Source: an uncultured Collinsella sp. (GTDB taxonomy: Bacteria > Actinomycetota > Coriobacteriia > Coriobacteriales > Coriobacteriaceae). Taken from it: 64,000 nucleotides of DNA. The translations under genes were made by a program, and so were the position numbers. Within the stretch, counting starts at the first letter, position 1, and every line of letters starts with the position of its first letter. The stretch is from positions 4,444 through 68,443 of the forward strand of contig UQQL01000003.1 of assembly GCA_900543275.1 (NCBI GenBank), read 5' to 3'. The notes beneath the pieces are model-generated. The model did not search any database, was not told the origin of the DNA, and saw nothing but the letters and a program-made list of their open reading frames with translations. Shown here piece after piece: positions 1-9,900 of this stretch.

Positions 1-674
1 ACAATGTCGCCCGGTGCAGCGGGATGTCCGCAGCGGCGCTCGATATAGCCCGCGTAGTTACCGTCTGGAATAAAGCAGATGTCCTCGCTTTCGGCCTTCT
101 GGGCGTTGGTAAAGCCCTGCTCGGCGGCTATGCGGCGCACGTCGCGCTCTTTGTCTAGGCCTGCCAGCGGAAAGATCGTGTGCGCCAGGCGCTCCTGCGT
201 GAGCGAATACAAAAAGTAGCTTTGGTCCTTTTTAGGGTCCTCGCCGCGATGCAGCTGCCAGGTGCCGTCTGCCGCCTGGCTTGTTTTGGCGTAATGGCCC
301 GTGGCGATGTAGTCGCAGCCCATGTCCAGCGCTGCATCGAGCAGCGCGCCAAACTTAATGTGGCGGTTGCAGATAATGCACGGATTGGGCGTCAGCCCCT
401 CCTGGTAGGCGTTCATAAAACGCTCGACAACGTTGCGGTCGAAGGTTTGCTGCAAGTCGAGCACGTGATGGGGTATCCCCAGGCGCTCGGCGACGGCCTT
501 TGCATCGGCGATGTCGTGGTCGACCTTACTCATGCCCGTGGCGGGATCGGGCGCGGGGCAGGTGAGGCGCATGGTGGCACCGACACATTCGTAACCCTGA
601 CTTTTGAGCAGATACGCGGTCACGCTGGAATCGACGCCGCCGCTCATGGCGACGAGCACGCGCTTGTTGTGCAT
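1..674 (-). CDS. mnmA: tRNA-specific 2-thiouridylase MnmA (C-terminus outside window)
   Basis: This enzyme adds sulfur to C2 of the wobble uridine U34 in certain tRNAs. The reverse strand reads from ATG at 674 without a stop to the window edge, about 224 residues. A PP-loop ATPase motif SGGVDSS lies at residues 11-17. NPCIICN at 97-103 holds the catalytic cysteine Cys102, GHY follows near 126, and SEDICFIPDG near residue 200 holds the second active-site cysteine. GGAG lies upstream of the ATG. The PP-loop, both cysteines and the order of motifs make MnmA secure. The C-terminal beta-barrel is cut off by the window boundary. Confidence 0.95.
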   Translation of the reverse strand, partial: MHNKRVLVAMSGGVDSSVTAYLLKSQGYECVGATMRLTCPAPDPATGMSKVDHDIADAKAVAERLGIPHHVLDLQQTFDRNVVERFMNAYQEGLTPNPCIICNRHIKFGALLDAALDMGCDYIATGHYAKTSQAADGTWQLHRGEDPKKDQSYFLYSLTQERLAHTIFPLAGLDKERDVRRIAAEQGFTNAQKAESEDICFIPDGNYAGYIERRCGHPAAPGDI

Positions 675-703
675 GAGGAGGTTCTCCTTGGTGGCATGTG
701 GCC

Positions 704-742
704 AAAAAAGAAAAGCGGCGCGGGAGGCTGGTTCCGCGCCGC
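704..742 (-). terminator. Rho-independent terminator downstream of cysK
   Basis: A perfect 9-base stem (GCGGCGCGG with CCGCGCCGC, 715-723 and 734-742) is followed on the reverse strand by TTTTCTTTTTT. It separates cysK from mnmA. Confidence 0.85.
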
Positions 743-855
743 AGACATTGTAGCAAGTTCGGACGTCTCGTGGGGCATCCTGTTGGGATGAGGTCAGACT
801 GCCAGAAGAGAGGGGAGACCGGCGTGCCTTGGACTCGTTCTAAGAACGAGAAGCT

Positions 856-1794
<939 letters not shown>

Positions 1795-1901
1795 GGTGAA
1801 CCTCCAAAGTGTTCAAATGACTGGATACCGTGTGGTTTTACGGTGTGTGTGGCAGCGAAACCCACAAACCTTATAGGTTGTTCGTTTTGCTGTTGGCAAG
1901 C

Positions 1902-1930
1902 ATAGTAGACACCAAAGCCTAGTAACGCAA
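1902..1930 (-). promoter_or_regulatory. Candidate cysK promoter
   Basis: On the reverse strand TTGCGT (1925-1930) and TACTAT (1902-1907) are separated by exactly 17 bases, about 110 bases upstream of cysK. The match is 4 of 6 in each box, so this is a reasonable but unproven sigma-70-type promoter. Confidence 0.4.
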
Positions 1931-2047
1931 TAGGAAATAGAAGATTATTACGAGTCGATTAACCATCTTGACGGGAATAGGTATTTTCAAAACCAATTTT
2001 TCGGCTAGAATTTCTACGAATTAAAAGACCGAAAGGCAGCTATATAT

Positions 2048-2476
2048 ATGTTGGTTTCCACAAAGGGCAGATATGCCCTGCGCGTTATGGTCGACCTGGC
2101 CGAGCACCAGGCGACAGGCCGTATCCCGCTTAAAGAGATTGCGGCGCGTCAGGGTATTTCGGAGAAGTACCTCGAGAATATTCTGGCTACGCTCGTGCGC
2201 GCCAACATGCTCTCGGGCATGCGCGGCAAGGGCGGCGGCTATGTGCTCACGCGCCCGCCCGAGCAGTACACGGTGGGCGAGATCTTGCGCCTGACCGAGG
2301 GCAGCCTGGCGCCGGTCGCCTGCCTGGATGGCGACTGCAAGGGTTGTTCGCGCTCTGACGAGTGCCCCACGCTCGACGTGTGGAAGAACCTGGACAAGCT
2401 TATCAACGACTACCTCGACGGTGTGACGCTCGATCAACTTGTCGCTCCCAACGAAGGCTACGACTACGTGATCTAG
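2048..2476 (+). CDS. Rrf2/IscR-family transcriptional regulator
   Basis: A 142-residue winged-helix regulator. MLVSTKGRYALRVMVDLA is the classic Rrf2 N-terminus, GISEKYLENIL is the recognition helix, and GKGGGYVL is the wing. Cysteines at 92, 97, 100 and 106 lie where IscR and NsrR bind an Fe-S cluster; the cysteine regulator CymR lacks such a cluster. It lies divergent to cysK with 253 bases between them. I infer an Fe-S or redox sensing regulator of cysK or sulfur genes. Whether it is a true IscR or a CymR analogue cannot be settled here; four cysteines rather than three is slightly unusual. Confidence 0.9.
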   Translation: MLVSTKGRYALRVMVDLAEHQATGRIPLKEIAARQGISEKYLENILATLVRANMLSGMRGKGGGYVLTRPPEQYTVGEILRLTEGSLAPVACLDGDCKGCSRSDECPTLDVWKNLDKLINDYLDGVTLDQLVAPNEGYDYVI

Positions 2477-2481
2477 CCCAC

Positions 2482-2512
2482 CTGCCATTTGGGGACGGGG
2501 TGGAAATGGCAG
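2482..2512. repeat. Short palindrome with TTGGGGACGG core
   Basis: Perfect 9-base arms CTGCCATTT and AAATGGCAG flank GGGGACGGGGTGG, just after the Rrf2 gene. It resembles other intergenic palindromes here that share a TGGGGAC core (39934, 61188, 61288, 61322). Confidence 0.5.
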
Positions 2513-2544
2513 ATTCTCTCGCCCTTTGAGACTTGGCAAATAAG

Positions 2545-2582
2545 AAGGCCGCCCATTTTTGTGATGGGCGGCCTTCGTTTTG
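2545..2582 (+). terminator. Terminator of the Rrf2 gene, possibly bidirectional
   Basis: A perfect 12-base stem (AAGGCCGCCCAT with ATGGGCGGCCTT) with a 7-base loop is followed by CGTTTT. It sits between two convergent genes and could serve both. Confidence 0.8.
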
Positions 2583-2616
2583 GGCTGTTGAGACGGGCGC
2601 GGCCGGAATGGCCGTT

Positions 2617-2982
2617 TTAGCCCTCGGCGATGCTGTCGAGGATGCTGCGCATGATGGACACCAGGATGCTGCCCATAAAGGCCGATCCAAAGCTGGCGAT
2701 GGAGATGCCCGCGCCCAGCAGATTGACCGACAGATAGCTGGCCAGCTCGAGCATAAAGCTGTTGACTACGAGCTGAAAAATACCCAGCGTAATGATCGTG
2801 AGCGGCAGCGAGATAACCGTCAGGAACGGCTTGACGAGCGAATCGACGATGTTCAGGAACAGTCCCACGAAGGCAAAGCAGACCCAGGCGTCGGCCATGC
2901 CGAAGGGCTGAATGCCGGGGACGAGAAACGTTGCGATCGCGATGGCGATTGAGGTCAAAAGCCAGTTGAGCATAAAGCGCAT
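2617..2982 (-). CDS. Phage-holin-4-like membrane protein (YvlD family)
   Basis: A 121-residue, very hydrophobic protein with about four membrane helices (roughly 5-25, 32-50, 55-80, 88-112). The segment VDSLVKPFLTVISLPLTIIT is typical of the YvlD / Phage_holin_4_2 family, found widely in bacterial chromosomes and not proof of phage. Function is unknown; Bacillus relatives belong to envelope-stress operons. It stands alone here, convergent with the Rrf2 gene. The ATG at 2982 follows AAAGGA. Confidence 0.85.
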   Translation of the reverse strand: MRFMLNWLLTSIAIAIATFLVPGIQPFGMADAWVCFAFVGLFLNIVDSLVKPFLTVISLPLTIITLGIFQLVVNSFMLELASYLSVNLLGAGISIASFGSAFMGSILVSIMRSILDSIAEG

Positions 2983-3305
2983 GGTGTGAATCCTTTCTTG
3001 CGCATGGCGTGGTGAGGGAGCGTGAGAGGCACATGCCTTTGCAACTCGGACAGATGCTCGGGCACGGCTCTGTTTGGGCGCCCATTGTCTCAGATATTCG
3101 TGGAGCTTGCGTGCGCATTCGGTTTCAAAACGGCGTTCGTCCTAGAAAACGCGCCGCTGGCAGAGAGTTTTGTCGCTTTAGTTTGGTGGTGTGCTAAACT
3201 GCTACGGGCAAAAGCCACAGGCGTTGCCCTATTGCATAGAACGGGCGAACGATGCCCGATGTCAGTATCAACTTCGATGCCTTATGGCGGGTTTGGCGGT
3301 GATCG
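2983..3305. other. 323-base intergenic region, structured leader of the YerC-like gene
   Basis: No convincing gene is present. An extended -10 (TG-C-TAAACT, 3192-3200) lies in the second half. After it come GGGCAA...TTGCCC (3208-3231) and CGGGCGAACGATGCCCG (about 3243-3259), which can form two small hairpins in the leader of the gene at 3306. The sequence between is not an obvious match to a known riboswitch. Confidence 0.4.
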
Positions 3306-3605
3306 ATGAATATCGAGAACATGTTTGACAAGCCTGATGTCAAGCAACTGGTCCACGCATTTAGTCTTTTGGATGACGAGAAGGATATCCAAGCGTTTTT
3401 GACCGATATCTGCACGCCGCGCGAGATCTGCGATCTTTCGCAACGTCTGCAGGTTGCGCGCTATCTGGATGAGGGCGAGCCTTATGTTGAGGTTCAGGCC
3501 CGCACCGGCGCTTCGTCCACTACGGTGAGCCGCGTTTCAAAGGCGCTGAACGGCGAGTACGGCGGCTATCGCAAGATCCTCATCAAGCTGGAGGATGGCG
3601 AGTAG
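3306..3605 (+). CDS. YerC/YecD-family TrpR-related DNA-binding protein
   Basis: A 99-residue, all-helical protein. ICTPREICDLSQRLQVARYL followed by TGASSTTVSRVSKAL is the Trp-repressor-like helix-turn-helix of the YerC/YecD family. The size matches the family. Target genes are unknown in general and the neighbours give no clear hint, though it stands just before addBA. No amino-acid-binding role can be assumed from the TrpR likeness. A Rho-independent terminator follows. Confidence 0.9.
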   Translation: MNIENMFDKPDVKQLVHAFSLLDDEKDIQAFLTDICTPREICDLSQRLQVARYLDEGEPYVEVQARTGASSTTVSRVSKALNGEYGGYRKILIKLEDGE

Positions 3606-3632
3606 GCCAGCGACAACAAACGAATTGTGCAG

Positions 3633-3657
3633 AACCGTCCCTTCGGGGGCGGTTTTT
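3633..3657 (+). terminator. Terminator of the YerC-like gene
   Basis: ACCGTCCC pairs with GGGGCGGT around a TTCG-type loop, followed by TTTTTAT. Confidence 0.85.
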
Positions 3658-3790
3658 ATATGCCCGCAATCGGCTGGTGCGTTGGGGTCAGGTTGCTTTG
3701 CACCAAAACATGGAGCTGAGGTAGCAATCTGTCCGCGTGGGCGGGTAGGATGGAAGCATTGAATATTGCGAACGGTTTGAGTGGAGGACC

Positions 3791-6700
3791 ATGCCTGTTC
3801 GAATCTATACCACCAACGCCGGCGCGGATTTGAGCGATGCCGAGGCGGCGCTGCTTGCCGACCTTATTGCCCGCCACGGGCGTGCCGTGCTGCTGGCGCC
3901 AACGTTTGCCGAGCTCGACCTGTGCCGTCATGATGCGGCGGAAGCCGGCGTTTCGCTGGGTATTGACTACAAGACGCCTACATCGTGGCTTCGCTCGCTT
4001 TGGGAGCTTTTGGGCGACGGGCGCGGTTTCGTCGACAACCTGCAGCGCCAGATGCTGTTTTCGGACATGGTAGCGCGTCTCGACGACGCCGACCTGCAGC
4101 CGCTTTCGCGCAGCCAGGGCACGGTGCGTATGCTCGCGCGTATGGCTCGCGATGTGCTGCCGGGTGTGGCAGGGACAGGTGCCGAGCGTTGCTGCGACAA
4201 CGTTTGCAAGCCCAAGCCCAGAAGCGACGCCGAGGCTCGCGTGTTTGAACTTTTGTGCGCCTATGCGCGCGGTTTGGACCGTCGAGATATGGTCGAGCCC
4301 TGCGAGGCGGCTGACATTATGGCCGGCGCTTTGGCCGACAACCTGCCGGGGTGCGCCCGCGCCGTTTGCGTGCGCGGCGTCACGTCATTTACGTATAGCC
4401 TGCTCGAGCTGCTGTCCGCCGTGGCAAACAACGGGGGAGAGGTTGTCGTGCTGCTTGCCCGCGAGCAAGCGGCGATGCGCGAGGAGCTTGCCGCGGCATT
4501 TGATGTCCGCGGTGTGCTGTTTGAGATCGCGCCGCTGGACGAGGATGCCGGCGCTCCCGCGATTGCTCCAAAGTCCGTCGCACGTCCTGCCTTTGTGGAA
4601 GTCGCCGGGCCCCATGCCCGTGCCCGTGTCTATGCGGACGTCATCGATAAGATGGTGAAAGCGCGCAAGGAGTCCAAGGTCAACGATGCCGCCTCCGCAC
4701 CCGTCGATCCCGTGCGCGTACTCGTGGTGTCCGCCCGGGCACCCCAGCTGTTCGGCGAGCTTGCCGCTCGTTTGGCGGCGCGCCACGTTGCTGCCGAGAC
4801 GGCCGAGTTCACGGCGTTTTCCCAATCCATTGCGGGCAGGCAGTTCACGGCGCTCGCCAACCTGATCGAGCGTATGAAGGCCGCCGACGAAGGGGCAGCT
4901 TCTAAGACTGAGTGGTGGCCCGCTCCGGAGCTTACCGACTGGATTTACAGCCCGCTTTCGGGTGCCGACGCCGCCAGCGCGCGCACGTTCGACAAGAATA
5001 TGCGACTGTCGCGCAGCAAGACCACTGCGGGCGTCAAGAGCCTGCTGCAGAGCGTGCAGGGCCAGGTGAGGGGCGCGCGTAAAGCGGCGAGCGACGAGAA
5101 CTGGTTTAAGAGCGTGCCGTGCGTGATCTCGGACGTGTTCCAGGCGCTGTGGCGCGACAAACCCGTGACGGCGCTCAAGGCCATGCTTGCCGTTGCCGAG
5201 GCACTGCCCGATCGCGCACTTGGCGGTCTCGACGGTCAGGCCCGTCGCCAGGCGGAGGTGGCCCTGCTGCGCCACGTCATCGACATCCTTATGAATGGCG
5301 CCCGTGCGCTCGACGTGTCGCAGGCCGCGACCGTGCCCGTGCTCGATGACATTCGAACCAAGGTGGACAAGCGTAGCGCCGCCTACGATTACGAGACCTA
5401 CGAGGTTGACCGTGCGCCACGCGCCCAGGTTCGCTTTGCTTCGCTTGCCGATGCGGCGGCTCTGCGCCCCGGCAGCTACGATGCCGTGCTGTTTGCCGAC
5501 GTCGACCTGGACAGTTATCCGCTCTCACATGAGGAGGGCCCGCTGGCAACGCTGACGGCAGAGTTAGATCGCAGCGGTGTGACGCTTGAGCCTGCGGCCT
5601 TGCTGCGCGCACGCTTTGGCCGCGCGATACAAGCGTCGCGTGGTCCGGTTACGCTCGCCCGTGTGACCCACGATCGTCAGGCGCGCGAGTGCTATCCGGC
5701 GGCCGTGTGGACCGAGTTGCGGGCGCATGCCGAGGCCGCTAACGATGCTAAGGCCGCTGACGCCGACAAGGCCGCTGACGACGCTAAGGCCGTTGGCGCC
5801 GACAAGGCGAAGTGTGTGGGTGAGGGCGATATCGTAAGGGACTTCGATCCCGCGGCAGGCGAAGGTCTTAGGCGCGAGCGCGTGACCTGCGAAGCTCCTC
5901 AGCATCTGAGCGATGAAGCCATTCCGTATTTGGTCCTGCGTCGTCGCGATGGCGAGGGCGAGGATGCGCCGCTGGTGCCGCGCCTGACGTCTGCCTCGCA
6001 GATCGAGGCCTATTCGACCTGCCCGCTATGCTGGTTCGTCTCGTACCGCGTGAAGCCCCAGTCGATCGACGCTGGCTTTGGCAATATGGAGAAGGGCAAC
6101 TTTGTCCACGACGTGCTGGAACACTTGCATGCCCGTCTGCCCCAGGAGGGCATGGAGCGCGTGACACCCATGAATCTGCCACGCGCGAAGGAGCTGCTGC
6201 GCGAGGTCTTTGACGAGACCTTGGCCGAGCATGCGGGCAAGCGCGGTACCGAGGGCCCGCTCGTGCCGCTCTCCCCGGTGGAGGAGCGCCAGGTGGCCGA
6301 GATTTTGCCGCAGCTGGAGGGCGTTCTTGCCTACGAGTCCGAGGCGCTCGCGCCCTTCGCGCCGCGCTACCTGGAGTTTGCGTTCAACGAGCTCCAGGTC
6401 GAGTATGCCGGCTGGCCGCTCGGCGGGCGCATCGACCGCGTGGATGTGGATGCCGAGAATCGCGCCGTGGTAATCGACTACAAGCATCGCACGGGCGTTG
6501 AGGAGTTTAAACTCGCCGACCCCACGGTGCGCGACGAGGAATCGGGCGAGGCCGCCATCGACGACCCGCGGTGGCTGCCGCCCCATACCCAGACGCTTAT
6601 CTATGCGCAGGCTATGCGCCGGGCGCTGGATCTGGACACCCGCGCGGCGCTCTATTTTTCGACCAAGGGCGGCAAACCGGCGCTGCGAGGCGCCGCGAGT

Positions 6701-6943
6701 GCCGAGCTGCTCGAGGAGGAGCGTGGTGACGGCCGCATCCCGGGGCTTAAGAAGGGCTTTCCCGGCGAGGGCGGCAGCATGGACTTCGACGCCCTGCTCG
6801 ATCGCGTGGAGGACGGCATCGCCGAGCGCCTGCGCGAGCTCGAGGCGGGCAACGTTGCCGCCGTCGACCCGGCGTCGACGCAGGCCGCGCATGCGCGCTG
6901 CTCGTATAACCACGAAGGAACGTTTGTAAGGAGGGACGTGTAG
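3791..6943 (+). CDS. addB: AddB-like subunit of the AddAB helicase-nuclease
   Basis: The AddB subunit works with AddA to process double-strand DNA ends for RecA. The protein has 1050 residues. Its N-terminal two thirds is a weakly conserved helicase-like region with no clear Walker A motif. The C-terminal PD-(D/E)XK nuclease shows YSTCPLCWF near 741, GGRIDRVD near 877 and VIDYKHR near 894. AddB normally holds a 4Fe-4S cluster with one cysteine before the nuclease and three at the C-terminus. Here the tail reads HARCSYNHEGTF, keeping only one of the three. A run of Ala-Asp-Lys repeats (about 648-674) interrupts the protein. The ATG follows GGAGG, and addA starts 3 bases after the stop. Confidence 0.85.
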   Translation: MPVRIYTTNAGADLSDAEAALLADLIARHGRAVLLAPTFAELDLCRHDAAEAGVSLGIDYKTPTSWLRSLWELLGDGRGFVDNLQRQMLFSDMVARLDDADLQPLSRSQGTVRMLARMARDVLPGVAGTGAERCCDNVCKPKPRSDAEARVFELLCAYARGLDRRDMVEPCEAADIMAGALADNLPGCARAVCVRGVTSFTYSLLELLSAVANNGGEVVVLLAREQAAMREELAAAFDVRGVLFEIAPLDEDAGAPAIAPKSVARPAFVEVAGPHARARVYADVIDKMVKARKESKVNDAASAPVDPVRVLVVSARAPQLFGELAARLAARHVAAETAEFTAFSQSIAGRQFTALANLIERMKAADEGAASKTEWWPAPELTDWIYSPLSGADAASARTFDKNMRLSRSKTTAGVKSLLQSVQGQVRGARKAASDENWFKSVPCVISDVFQALWRDKPVTALKAMLAVAEALPDRALGGLDGQARRQAEVALLRHVIDILMNGARALDVSQAATVPVLDDIRTKVDKRSAAYDYETYEVDRAPRAQVRFASLADAAALRPGSYDAVLFADVDLDSYPLSHEEGPLATLTAELDRSGVTLEPAALLRARFGRAIQASRGPVTLARVTHDRQARECYPAAVWTELRAHAEAANDAKAADADKAADDAKAVGADKAKCVGEGDIVRDFDPAAGEGLRRERVTCEAPQHLSDEAIPYLVLRRRDGEGEDAPLVPRLTSASQIEAYSTCPLCWFVSYRVKPQSIDAGFGNMEKGNFVHDVLEHLHARLPQEGMERVTPMNLPRAKELLREVFDETLAEHAGKRGTEGPLVPLSPVEERQVAEILPQLEGVLAYESEALAPFAPRYLEFAFNELQVEYAGWPLGGRIDRVDVDAENRAVVIDYKHRTGVEEFKLADPTVRDEESGEAAIDDPRWLPPHTQTLIYAQAMRRALDLDTRAALYFSTKGGKPALRGAASAELLEEERGDGRIPGLKKGFPGEGGSMDFDALLDRVEDGIAERLRELEAGNVAAVDPASTQAAHARCSYNHEGTFVRRDV
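5735..5812 (+). repeat. Imperfect tandem repeat inside addB
   Basis: Units built on GCTAAGGCCGCTGAC and GCCGACAAGGCCGCTGAC alternate, encoding a low-complexity Ala/Asp/Lys linker. The repeats are in frame, so length changes would keep the gene intact. Confidence 0.7.
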
Positions 6944-6946
6944 ACC

Positions 6947-9900
6947 ATGGATCTTTCGACTTTGATGCCGCAACAACTGCAAGTCGTCAAAACGCTCGAC
7001 CGCCCGCTGTTTGTCTCGGCAGGTGCCGGCTCGGGCAAGACCTTTACCCTCACGCGCCGCATCGTCTATGCGCTCTCGCCCGAATCCGGTCCGTTTGTCG
7101 AGCATCTGGATCAGGTGCTCGCCATTACCTTTACCAAAGATGCCGCGGCCGAGATTCGCGACCGCGTGCGTCGCGCGCTCATCGACGAGGGCATGGACGA
7201 GGAAGCCCTGACCGTCGACGATGCGTGGATCTCGACCATTCACGGCATGTGCTCGCGTATCCTGCGCGCACATGCGTTGGAGCTGGGCATCGATCCCGAG
7301 TTCACGGTGCTCACCGATACCGACGAGCTTATGGACCAGGCTGTTGAGCATGTGCTGGCCCGCGCGACGGCGCCCGATGCCGCCCCCGAGCTCGCCGCTT
7401 CGCTTAAGGCCCTCTACGCTTGGTATCCCATGGCGGGCGAGGGTGGGCCGTTTGGCGCCGGTACCACCATTAAAGGGCTGGTGCGTGAGCTGCTGGAGCT
7501 CTCGAGCCAGCTGCCGGGCGGTATGGACGACGTGTGCGTGGCGCGCGGCCAGGCCGATACCTCGGCACTCGCCGATGCCTATCGTGCGGCGCTGGGCGCA
7601 AGCAAGGCCGCGACCGAGAAAGCGCAGGTGGCACTCGATGCCATCGACGCGTTTGAGGCGAGCGGCAAAACCATGGAGGATGCGGCGCGACTCATGATGT
7701 CGTGCAGCATGCCTCGGGCGAGCAAGGCGTTTCCTAAGGAGCAGGTGGAGCTGCTCAAGGCCGAGGCCGCCGATGCATTTATCAATATCGTGCTGGCCTG
7801 CGGTGGTCCCGCGCTCGATGCGCTGGTGGGGCTTGCTCGTGCTGTGGAGGCGGAATACCGCGCGCTCAAGGCTGACCAGTCCGCGCTTGATAACAACGAC
7901 CTGCTGCGCATGGCGTACGAGGCGCTGCGCGATTATCCCGCCATCCGAGCGGCCTATGAGGGTCGCTTTAAGATGGTCATGATCGATGAGTTCCAGGATA
8001 CCGACCAGATGCAGGTTGACCTGATCCGTTACCTGACCGGCGCGGGTGAGCGTGCGCTGTGTACCGTGGGCGATGCGCAGCAGTCGATTTATCGTTTCCG
8101 CGGCGCCGAGGTCGAGGTGTTCCGTCGCCAAGAGCGCAAGGTGGGCTCGACGGCGGCATCCGAGACGGTCGACACGCTGGATGTCCCCGCCGGCGAGCTC
8201 GTCAAGCTCGTGCGCAACTTCCGCAGCCACGACGAGGTGCTGCGCTACGTGGCACGCGTCTTCGACGGCGATGACGGCGGCCTGATGCAGGGCTTTTTGG
8301 ACCTTGAGGCGAGTGACGGCCGCAAGGACACGCTGGTGGCAGACGCCTCGCGTCGCCAGGCGCTCTTTGTTGCCGGCGGCAGTACGCAGGAGCGCACACA
8401 GGCCAAGGCCCGCGCGATCGCGGAGCGGTTCCGCGCGCTTGCCGATGCCGGTCAGCCCCAGGGCGGCATGGTGCTGCTGCTGGGCCGCATGACCAATGCC
8501 GATGTTTACGCACAGGCGTTTCGCGACCAGGGGCTCGACTGCGTCATCGCGGGCGGCTCGGTCTTTGCCCAGGCTGCCGAGGTCCAAACGGTGCGTGCCC
8601 TGGTGTGCGCGCTTGCTAACCCGGCCGATACGGCGCAGGGTCTTATGCCGCTGCTGGCCTCGCCGATGTTTGCGCTCGGCGCTCAGGAGTTCCTGGCGCT
8701 GGCGACCAAGCTGGACGACCAGACGGGGGAAACCTCGCGCCGCAACATCGACGTGGGCATCATGAGCGATTCCGATGTGCCGGGTTTGCAAGACTTGCCG
8801 CTCGTGACGCGCGCCCGCGAGGTGCTGCGGTATGCGCTCCGTCGCGTGGGCCGCGATTCGTTCGCCGCCATCGCGCGCGACGTGGTCAACGCCTCCGGCT
8901 GGTTTGTGCGTCTGGCACAGCGTGGTCCCGAGGGCAAGGCCATTGCCGCCAACGTGCTCAAGGCGCTCGACGCCGTGGCCGAGGCAGAGGCCGAGCTCGG
9001 CAACTCGCCGCGCTCCATTGCGCTCGCCTTCGACCGCTTCTTGGCGGGCAAGGAGGCCCCGGGCGCGCTCAACGAGGAGGGCGACGGCGCGGTACGCATC
9101 ATGACGGTGCATGCGTCCAAGGGTCTGGAGTATCCGGTCGTAGCGGTTGCCGAGTGTTTTGGCGTTCGTAAGTCCTCGGGTGCGGCACAGATGGGTCGCG
9201 TCGAGGGCGGGGCGCAGATCGTGGCGCTGCCGGCACGCTTCGACGGCGTTAAGCTCGCCGACGGAACCTTTGTGAAGGGCGACGACGTCAAAAAGCAGTT
9301 TGAGCATGCGTTTAAGGGCAAGGGCACGTCGTTGTGGCTGCCGCCAGAGCTCATGGAGGACGTCTGTGCGACGGGCTCTCCCGCCGAGGCATTTGCCCGC
9401 CTGCGCGACGACGACCTGCAGCTTTCGCTCGAGGAGCGGGCCCGCTTGCTCTATGTTGCCATGACGCGTGCGCGAGAGCTGGTGATCTTGGCGATGGATG
9501 CCGGCGTGAGCCGTGGCAAGGTGACGGCGCCGACCTTCGACGTTGAGACCGATCTGACCTATGACGTGCTGCGTCGTATTCTGCCTACCGACGCTCTGGA
9601 CATGCCGCAGCTCGATGCCGACCGCCTGGTGTTCGACAACTCCCAGCCGGGCGACTACGAGCTCATTTCGCTCGCGGACTTTTCCTTTGGCGAGCAGGCG
9701 TTTGAGGCCAACGCTTCGCTGGATGCCGAGGGCAGGCTTGTCCGCGGCGATGCGGAGCCGGAGGGTGCCGGTGCAGATGCCCGCGTCGCCGTTCCCGGTC
9801 CTGCCGACCCCGAGCCCGATGCGTTTGAGCTCGTGTATCCCCAGGCGGTGGGCGTGCGCATGGGCACCTGCCCGTATCCGGCGCGCGATTCGTACAGCTA

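Noticed and set aside
2617..2982. Prophage remnant suggested by the phage-holin label of this family
   Set aside because: YvlD-family proteins are common chromosomal membrane proteins, and no other phage genes are nearby.
3205..3265. c-di-GMP-I riboswitch upstream of the YerC-like gene
   Set aside because: AAAAGCCACAGG is suggestive, but the rest of the conserved core and the paired P1b arrangement are not seen.
6026..9307. Very long reverse-strand open frame (1093 codons) opposite addB and addA
   Set aside because: It lies wholly across two genes with complete motifs, has low-complexity Arg/His/Leu-rich content, no ribosome binding site and no domain. It is a codon-bias shadow.
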